From Lishizhenia sp. (lineage in GTDB: Bacteria > Bacteroidota > Bacteroidia > Flavobacteriales_D > Crocinitomicaceae): a stretch of DNA of 40,146 nucleotides. Shown here in pieces: positions 30,213-36,951 of the stretch; positions within the stretch are counted from its first letter, which is position 1; each line of letters begins with the position of its first letter. The stretch covers positions 1 through 40,146 of the forward strand of contig SKGS01000047.1 of assembly GCA_007117355.1 (NCBI GenBank), given 5' to 3'. The notes under the pieces are model-generated. The model was not told the origin of the DNA, ran no database searches, and saw only the letters and a list, made by a program, of their open reading frames with translations. The position numbers were made by a program, and so were the translations under genes.

Positions 30213-31640
30213 ATGCAACCAGAGCAAATAGGAAATTCGAGCAAATTTTCATTTTTCAGCGAGTTAAAAATTGGCTGGATAGTTTTGTTGCATTTCCTAT
30301 TTAGCTTTTTGGTGTTAGTTCTTTTTGATGGAACAGGAGACGAAGGAGATAGTGTTTATCATTATTTATTTGCCAAATATGCTCCGGTTCAAAAAGCGCT
30401 TTTCTTCGACCATTGGGCAAAACCGGTGTATGTTTTTCTGGCTAGTCCATTTGCGCAGTTGGGGATGTTTGGTGTTAAATTACTAAACGTGCTTTTAGGT
30501 GGTTTGTCGCTGTTTTATACCTTTAAAGTAGCAAAACTGCTGAAGCTTCCAAATCCATCGATTGCTGCTTTATTACTGCTTTTTCAACCGCTATATTTCG
30601 TTTTATTATTCTCAGGATTAACAGAACCTATGTTTGCATTTTTTGCCATTCTAGCCACCTACTTTTATCTGAAAAACAACTTCATTTTATCCTTAATTAT
30701 CATCTCTTTTCTGCCTTTACTGCGGTCGGAAGGCTTATTTTTTATTGGCATTTTTGGCTTACTGCTTTTTGTACAAAAAAAGTGGAAATTACTTCCTTGG
30801 CTGCTAGTTGGCTCGGTTATTTATGGCATGTTAGGCTGGCCAGTCCATGGAACGCCTTTTTGGGTGTTTGCAAAAGTGCCGTATGCAAAAATGAGCAGTA
30901 CTTACGGAAGTGGCGATGCTTTTCATTACGTAGAACAATTATTCTATGTAATTGGCATACCTATTTACATTTTGTTTTGGCTTGGATTTTTAAAAAATAT
31001 GGTTGAATTAATAAAGTCAACGTGGAAAAACACCAAGCATTTGCTCATTTACGGAACTATTGTTGCATTCATTGTGGCGCACTCCATTTTTTGGTATTTC
31101 GGAATATTTAATTCTATGGGATTGAAAAGGGTGTTAATTTGTTTGACTCCGTTCATTGCGATTGCTGCGCTCGAAGGTTGGAACACCTTAACGGAACTAT
31201 TCCCTAAAAAAGTGAGAATGGCTATTTCCATTTTGATTATTGGTGCTGTCGTTCTTTTTCCTTTTACTAAAAACAAAGCCGCTATAGACTTTAGAAAGGA
31301 TTTTTCGTTGACCATTTCGCAGCAAGCAGCACAAAAGACGGTACTTTTTTTAAACGAAAATCACATTCCATTCAACCGCTTAGTTACGGCTCACCCTTTT
31401 TTTTGTGAGTTATTGTCGCTAAACTGCTTCGACCCCAATCAGAAAGTGTTTTTAAATGAAGAAAGTTTAGCCAATTTAACCAAGAACGACATCGTTATTT
31501 GGGAAACTTGGTTTGCTGTTGTCGAGCAGGGGATAACAGAAGAAGACTTAAACCGTTTTGATCTAGAAACGCTTTACGAATTGAGTGCTATGAATGAAAA
31601 AAATAGAGTTATTCAGTATAAGGTTTTGCGGAAGAAGTAG
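30213..31640 (+). CDS. Polytopic membrane glycosyltransferase-like protein (GT39/ArnT-like)
   Basis: 475 aa; many TM helices; DGTGDEGDSVYHYLFAKYAPVQKALFFDHWAKPVYVFLASPFAQLG resembles the first luminal loop of GT-C enzymes. Confidence 0.6.
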   Translation: MQPEQIGNSSKFSFFSELKIGWIVLLHFLFSFLVLVLFDGTGDEGDSVYHYLFAKYAPVQKALFFDHWAKPVYVFLASPFAQLGMFGVKLLNVLLGGLSLFYTFKVAKLLKLPNPSIAALLLLFQPLYFVLLFSGLTEPMFAFFAILATYFYLKNNFILSLIIISFLPLLRSEGLFFIGIFGLLLFVQKKWKLLPWLLVGSVIYGMLGWPVHGTPFWVFAKVPYAKMSSTYGSGDAFHYVEQLFYVIGIPIYILFWLGFLKNMVELIKSTWKNTKHLLIYGTIVAFIVAHSIFWYFGIFNSMGLKRVLICLTPFIAIAALEGWNTLTELFPKKVRMAISILIIGAVVLFPFTKNKAAIDFRKDFSLTISQQAAQKTVLFLNENHIPFNRLVTAHPFFCELLSLNCFDPNQKVFLNEESLANLTKNDIVIWETWFAVVEQGITEEDLNRFDLETLYELSAMNEKNRVIQYKVLRKK

Positions 31641-31670
31641 GGGAGTAAGGGTGTTTTTTTTGGCGTTGTT

Positions 31671-31750
31671 AGGTGTTGTTAGGTGTTGTTAGGTGTTGTT
31701 GGGTGTTGTTGGGTGTTGTTGGGTGTTGTTGGGTGTTGTTGGGTGTTGTT
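31671..31750. repeat. 10-bp tandem repeat: 3 x AGGTGTTGTT then 5 x GGGTGTTGTT
   Basis: Eight exact-period units, with degenerate units on either side (TGGCGTTGTT at 31661, GGGTG at 31751). Confidence 0.95.
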
Positions 31751-31790
31751 GGGTGAGTGTATGGGCTTTTTTTTTGGCGTTGTATGGGCG

Positions 31791-31842
31791 TTTTTTGGCG
31801 TTGTATGGGCGTATAGCTATACGCCCATACAACGCAAAAAAA
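31791..31842. repeat. REP-like palindrome, second copy of the GTTGTATGGGCGTAT family
   Basis: GCGTTGTATGGGCGTATAGCTATACGCCCATACAACGC (31798-31835) is a perfect 38-bp palindrome; flanking T6/A6 tracts extend it with one mismatch. Confidence 0.9.
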
Positions 31843-31888
31843 ACACCAAAAAAAAGTGTTCACGCATTAAACTTTTCAAATCAAAATG

Positions 31889-32227
31889 ACTGGAAATGTT
31901 TGTGGTTTTCGTACTCTTCAACTCAATTACAGCAATTGCCTCATCCTTGTCTAAAATTGCACCATCCGCTTTCCGAGAGTTCTAGACATTTTTAAACTCG
32001 GTTGTCAAATTAAAATTCGGTTGCGGATTGAGTGTATAACCCAACACATTCACGAACAATTCATCCAATAACTTGGCTTGGTATTGTTCTTCCTTGCTCT
32101 CTCGGATATTCTGTTGAATAGCAGTATCGTGAAAGTATTTTGTGTACTTTTTATAAGCTTTTGCAACAGTGTCCCCATCCAATTGTTTGAGGTATTTCTT
32201 TAATACAGATGATTGAAATAAGGCCAT
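31889..32227 (-). pseudogene. 5' remnant of a Type IIG (Eco57I-like) restriction-modification gene
   Basis: MALFQSSVLKKYLKQL...YFHDTAIQQNIRESKEEQYQAKLLDELFVNVLGYTLNPQPNFNLTTEFKNV*NSRKADGAILDKDEAIAVIELKSTKTTNISS; in-frame TAG at 31982-31984, same-frame continuation with a PD-(D/E)xK-like DGAI...IELK motif, then no methylase domain. Confidence 0.75.
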
Positions 32228-32403
32228 GTTCGTTTATATATCTTTATTCTTTAATTCCTTTTAGTACTTCCTAACTACGTTTACCCTAGTTAAATGTGAA
32301 AATATACTTTTTTTGAGAATAATCTTTGAAATTGAAAACTTGTTATCCACAAATCTGGAAAACTGACACCTAATAGATTAATGAACAATGGATTAGTTTC
32401 CAT

Positions 32404-32539
32404 TAACCCGCTTTATTAACGTTACTTCGGTGAACTCAGCACATCGTGTTGAGCTCCTTACACATTCGGCGCCGCTCAGTACAAGCAGTCGGTTCACCAA
32501 TTTGACATCTTTAATAGAATAAAACATTGATATAAAACA
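32404..32539 (+). repeat. 136-bp interspersed structured repeat, copy 1
   Basis: Matches 40011-40146 with 6 substitutions and no gaps; contains GGTGAAC/GTTCACC closing stem and CTCAGCAC-ATC-GTGTTGAG hairpin. Confidence 0.92.
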
Positions 32540-32667
32540 CTTTAAATAAAAAAAACGGAATCATAGCGGTAAAAATATCCAGCTTTGTTAAACGTCAGTA
32601 TCACAACTATTTGCAACTTATTATCGTTTTGGTTTTCAAGCACATGCTTATTCCCATTCTCCATAAA

Positions 32668-33246
32668 CTACCCAAAATCAAACCCTAACCAACAAAACAA
32701 CGAAACAACAAAATTCACCTGTTGCAGTTTTTGAAAAATCTGACTAACAGCGGGACATATTTCCGTGTTTTTTCGGGTTAAATTTAGAATTTGGTGCATT
32801 TTTTTGCGGTTCGTATGGGGATATTCTCGGCAAGCTAAAGGCCTGTCTTCGTAAACACTACATTTGTTGTCTTCTCCAAGGAAAAGGCAAGGAGAATGTT
32901 GAAGAACATAATCACCTTCATGATCCATTTTTAGGTTGGATGCTATAAACTGAGAAGGTGATGTTTTTAGCCTTTTGGAAAGTCTTTCAATGTCTATATT
33001 TCGAAAAATCGGACTGGTAGTTTTACAACAATTGGCACATGTTAGACAATCCATCTCTTCAAAAACTTCTTGATGTAAATCGTGAAATAGTGTATCGATT
33101 TTCTTTTCTGGTAAACGAGATAATCGCTGTACAAGCTTTTTGTTTTGCTTTTTTTGCGCTATGGCTTGTATTAAAATTGCTGTATGTTCCAAAGATAATG
33201 TAAATTTGTGCCTTCTTGAAAACAGTACAAATATAATACAATACAA
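32668..33246 (-). CDS. YkgJ-family cysteine-cluster protein (true start probably downstream of the annotated ATG)
   Basis: EEMDCLTCANCCKTTSPIF, HSPCLFLGEDNKCSVYEDRPLACREYPHTNRKKMHQI, cysteine cluster of the YkgJ/UPF0153 type. Confidence 0.85.
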   Translation of the reverse strand: MYCIIFVLFSRRHKFTLSLEHTAILIQAIAQKKQNKKLVQRLSRLPEKKIDTLFHDLHQEVFEEMDCLTCANCCKTTSPIFRNIDIERLSKRLKTSPSQFIASNLKMDHEGDYVLQHSPCLFLGEDNKCSVYEDRPLACREYPHTNRKKMHQILNLTRKNTEICPAVSQIFQKLQQVNFVVSLFCWLGFDFG

Positions 33247-33289
33247 TCGCTTAATATGCGTTTAAAGTGTAGTAAAGTCGGTTAACCAG

Positions 33290-34114
33290 TTGATGAGAAT
33301 AATTTTTACTTGCATATTGTTGTTCGCTTTGGCGAATATTGGGTTTAGTCAAAGAGAGAATTTTCTTTCGCGTTCAGCATTTGGACCAATGGTTGGTGGA
33401 AGCTATTATATTGGCGACTTAAATAAATATGGACATTTTCAAAACACGCATTTTGCCACAGGTTTGATGTATCGTTATTATTTAAACTCAAGGATAGAGC
33501 TACGTGCAAACTTAACTTATGCTAAAGTGAGTGCAGCAGACGCAAATTCGAGTAACCCCATTCAACAACAAAGAAATCTTTCTTTTGAATCCAATATTTT
33601 TGAATTTTCTACAGGAATAGAATTTAATTATTTTAATTACAAATTAGGAGACCAAAAATACTTTTTTAGTCCTTATCTTTTTATTGACATAGGTTTGTTT
33701 CGCATGAATCCAATGACAGAATATAATGGAGAGATGATAGAGTTGCAGCCTTTAGGTACAGAAGGGCAGGGTTCTTCTCTTAGCAGCAAAAGCCCATATA
33801 ACTTAACGCAATTTGTTATCCCTTTTGGATTAGGCTTTAAATTGAATATGGGACCGCGAGTTGGTCTTTCCGTTGAATATGGCATTAGAAAAACCTTCAC
33901 AGATTATTTGGATGATGTTAGTGGCTTTTTTGTTGATACGGATATATTAGCTATTGAAAATGGTAATATTGCCGCACGACTTTCTGATCGTTCTTTTGGC
34001 GATTTCGAAGCTTTTGGTCCTAGAGGAAACGACCAAACTAAGGATTGGTACAGTGTTTTTGGTTTAACGCTCACGTTCCCTTTAGGAAAGGAAGGGAAGT
34101 GTTATTACAAATAA
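33290..34114 (+). CDS. DUF6089-like outer-membrane beta-barrel protein
   Basis: 274 aa; signal peptide ...ANIGFSQ; FGPMVGGSYYIGDLNKYGHFQNTHFATGLMYRYYLNSRIELRANLTYAKVS. Confidence 0.7.
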   Translation: MMRIIFTCILLFALANIGFSQRENFLSRSAFGPMVGGSYYIGDLNKYGHFQNTHFATGLMYRYYLNSRIELRANLTYAKVSAADANSSNPIQQQRNLSFESNIFEFSTGIEFNYFNYKLGDQKYFFSPYLFIDIGLFRMNPMTEYNGEMIELQPLGTEGQGSSLSSKSPYNLTQFVIPFGLGFKLNMGPRVGLSVEYGIRKTFTDYLDDVSGFFVDTDILAIENGNIAARLSDRSFGDFEAFGPRGNDQTKDWYSVFGLTLTFPLGKEGKCYYK

Positions 34115-34147
34115 GCTGCGGTATAATCACTTAAATTAATTAACAAA

Positions 34148-35050
34148 ATGAAAGTATCTCTAATTCATCATTCTCAATTAGATAAAAAGAGATGGGATGA
34201 ATTGGTGGAGAATACTCCAGATAGTTTTATTTATAACCTCTCTTCTTATTTGGATGCTGTCGCTAAAGATTGGTTTGTTTTTGTAGATGAGAATTTTACA
34301 TGTGGAATTCCTTTTGGAGCAACAAAAAAACTCGGGGTGAAAGGAGTTTATCCTCCTTTTTTTCAACAACATATTTCTCCTGTGGGGAATTGTACGGAGG
34401 AATTCATTGAGAAATTTTTGGAAAAAATCAAGTCGGAATTTAGCTACGGTACTTTGTTTGTTCATTCTGATTTACTGAAAATAAAAACAGAGCAACGCAA
34501 TACTCAAGTTTTGAGAAAAGATGATTTTGAGTTAAAGACCTTAGCCAAACGAAGTGTCAAAAAAGCAGAGAAACACGCTTTTAGTGTGAAAGAAGTAGAT
34601 CCAATACTAACTAAATTAACCGAATTGATTATTACTTTTTTACAAGAAAAACTGCCTTGGTATAAGAGCGACGAAGCGCAATTGTTAGTTGATTTAGTGA
34701 GCAAAATGCATGAAAAAAAACACTCTTACGCCCTTGGACTTTTTGATAAAGACAATCAATTAGTTGGTGGTGTGATTGGTCTAACATTTGGCAATAGAAT
34801 GATTTATTTGAAAGGAGCTTGTTCTGAATCAGCCAAACAAAACGGTGGAATGTATTTACTGATTCATTCGCTAATTGAACATTCTTTTTCGTGCGATTTA
34901 CTGTTTGATTTTGGTGGGTCAAATGTAGAAGCGGTACGTTATTTTAATTCGAGATTTTCAGCTAAAGACGTCACTTATCATTGTGTGACGTGGGATAAAT
35001 CTCCATGGTGGTTTCGATTATTAAGGAAGCTTTTTGGAAAGAAAGTATGA
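34148..35050 (+). CDS. GNAT/FemAB-like acyltransferase
   Basis: 300 aa; DSFIYNLSSYLDAVAKDWFVFV, ALGLFDKDNQLVGGVIGLTFGNRMIYLKGACSESAKQNGGMYLLIHSLIEHS, FDFGGSNVEAVRYFNSRF. Confidence 0.65.
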   Translation: MKVSLIHHSQLDKKRWDELVENTPDSFIYNLSSYLDAVAKDWFVFVDENFTCGIPFGATKKLGVKGVYPPFFQQHISPVGNCTEEFIEKFLEKIKSEFSYGTLFVHSDLLKIKTEQRNTQVLRKDDFELKTLAKRSVKKAEKHAFSVKEVDPILTKLTELIITFLQEKLPWYKSDEAQLLVDLVSKMHEKKHSYALGLFDKDNQLVGGVIGLTFGNRMIYLKGACSESAKQNGGMYLLIHSLIEHSFSCDLLFDFGGSNVEAVRYFNSRFSAKDVTYHCVTWDKSPWWFRLLRKLFGKKV

Positions 35051-35301
35051 GAGCGAAATTTTGATATGAAAAACGGTGAAGATTAAAACCATTAAGAAGT
35101 TAAGGTACATTAAGAGAAAAGCCTTAATTTCCTTCATGCCTCTCCTAACGGTTCAAAATCAGTTGGTAAAAGATAAAAAATTGGTGAAATATTTGCATTT
35201 CAACACAGAATCATGGCAATTAAAAATACTTTTTCCATGAAGCTCATGGTACAACCCTTTTCTTTTCTTATTAATTCACAACCAAATTAATGTTTTTGCT
35301 A

Positions 35302-36675
35302 TCACCTCCAAGTCGCTTCCTCATTATACAATCGAGGTGGGTGAATTTCTTTTTCCTTGAAAACAATATCATGTTGCTCCAACTCTTCTAAAATTGGTGT
35401 ATAAACTTCCTTTTTAATAGGCACATGAACACCTTTTAAACTTACTTTATTTTGTAGTATTAATTTGGCACAAATCCCAACAGGTATTCCAACTGTATTG
35501 CTCATAGAGGTGTAAGTCTGATTTTCTCCAATATTTACCATTTGGGAGACAAGTTCATGAAATTCACCATCTTTTTGGTAAACGAATTTATGATACATAA
35601 CTATCATGTCTTTATCATTAGGTGATAATGACCATTTCTCTTCCAATATTTTTTGCAAAATCTGAGCAGGAGTCGCATTTTTTAATCCCACTTTCTTTTT
35701 AGCGTCAAAAATGCCTAACCAAACCAATTTATCCCACAAATTGTCGTCCAAATCAATTTTTAAATAATGTCGTAATTTTAATTCAACACTATCGTTTTCA
35801 TTGTAAGGAAGAAAAGAATTAATGAAATCTCTATATGTCATTTCTTCACTTCCTTCCATAATATAAGAATCATCAGTAGCCCCTAATTGAACAAAAACAT
35901 CCCAAGCTCTACTAAATCCTTTTCTTCTTAATGTTCCTCGGTAAATCGTTGGGATATCTTCTAATCCATAGGTTTTTCGATATGATAAAGAATTTCTGTT
36001 TGCATAACCTTCAAAAGCACCATACCCTTCTATATCAATTATTTCTGTTCTTCTAAACAATTTAGTATATGGAATATATTTATACTTACCTTCTTGAATA
36101 AATTGAGCAGCTCCTCCTTGTCCTGCTAAAACCACATTTCTTGGATTCCAAGTAAATTTATAATTCCATGGGTTATCGTCACTTTCAGGAGCAACTAGCC
36201 CACCTGTGAATGACTCAAAAATATGCATTTTACCCCCCAAGCCATTTATTTTATCAAGAACCTTCATGGCACTCATGTGGTCTATACCAGGGTCAACGCC
36301 AATTTCGTTCATTATCAAAACACCTGCATTTTCTGCTTCTGAATGAAGTGCCTCCATTTCTGATGAAACATATGAAGGCGTTATTAAATCCTTTTTAAGA
36401 GCAATACAATCCTTAGCAACTTCAACATGATATTTTGCTGGCAACATACTTATAACCAAATTAATATCTGTCATTTCTTTTTTACGAACATCTGAATCTA
36501 AAGCATTAAATATTTTAGCCTCTGCTCGATTATTATCGCCAATCTTCGACTTGATTAATTCTATGTTTTGGTCAACAACAACAATATGCCAATCTTCTTT
36601 GTCTGCATTTTGCAACAAGTATCGAATTAACGACGAAGCTGATAGACCAGCTCCTAACACAAGGATTTTCTTCAT
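35302..36675 (-). CDS. Saccharopine dehydrogenase family protein
   Basis: 457 aa; MKKILVLGAGLSASSLIRYLL, NEIGVDPGIDHMSAMKVLDKI, TVGIPVGICAKLIL. Confidence 0.9.
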   Translation of the reverse strand: MKKILVLGAGLSASSLIRYLLQNADKEDWHIVVVDQNIELIKSKIGDNNRAEAKIFNALDSDVRKKEMTDINLVISMLPAKYHVEVAKDCIALKKDLITPSYVSSEMEALHSEAENAGVLIMNEIGVDPGIDHMSAMKVLDKINGLGGKMHIFESFTGGLVAPESDDNPWNYKFTWNPRNVVLAGQGGAAQFIQEGKYKYIPYTKLFRRTEIIDIEGYGAFEGYANRNSLSYRKTYGLEDIPTIYRGTLRRKGFSRAWDVFVQLGATDDSYIMEGSEEMTYRDFINSFLPYNENDSVELKLRHYLKIDLDDNLWDKLVWLGIFDAKKKVGLKNATPAQILQKILEEKWSLSPNDKDMIVMYHKFVYQKDGEFHELVSQMVNIGENQTYTSMSNTVGIPVGICAKLILQNKVSLKGVHVPIKKEVYTPILEELEQHDIVFKEKEIHPPRLYNEEATWR

Positions 36676-36951
36676 GTAGAGTTATTTTTTAACAAATAAA
36701 CTTATTTTCGTGAAATAAAAAAAGATATTTGAAGTATGTTTGATGAGCGGTTAGTGTATAATTGAACCTATCTACACCTGAAAAAGTGTGCTAATTCATT
36801 AATACTCTCACGCTAATTTTTTAAAGGGGTAAAATGATTTTGAGATAATTAACTAATTTTTATTTCGTTATTAAGAAAAAAGCATTAATTTTAGAATACC
36901 GTTGTTTTAATTTATGATACAACCTTTTTAAAGAGCAAACGTTATTCAAAC

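Noticed and set aside
31661-31755. CRISPR-like array
   Set aside because: Period is 10 bp with no spacers; a simple tandem repeat, not CRISPR.
31669-31995. Track ORFs 31669-31863(-), 31683-31889(+) and 31693-31995(+) with LLGVVGCCWV / TTPNNTQQHP repeats
   Set aside because: Pure translation of the 10-bp tandem repeat and the palindrome in several frames; no independent coding evidence.
32429-32498. tRNA-like reading of the 70-nt GGTGAAC...GTTCACC core of the repeat
   Set aside because: Length and 7-bp closing stem are suggestive, but there is no T-arm GGTTCRANYCC, D-loop GG or anticodon arm in register.
32542-32664. 40-codon minus-strand ORF MENGNKHVLENQNDNKLQIVVILTFNKAGYFYRYDSVFFI just after the YkgJ stop
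   Set aside because: Short, no recognised family and no independent support; could be chance. Would need conservation or proteomics.
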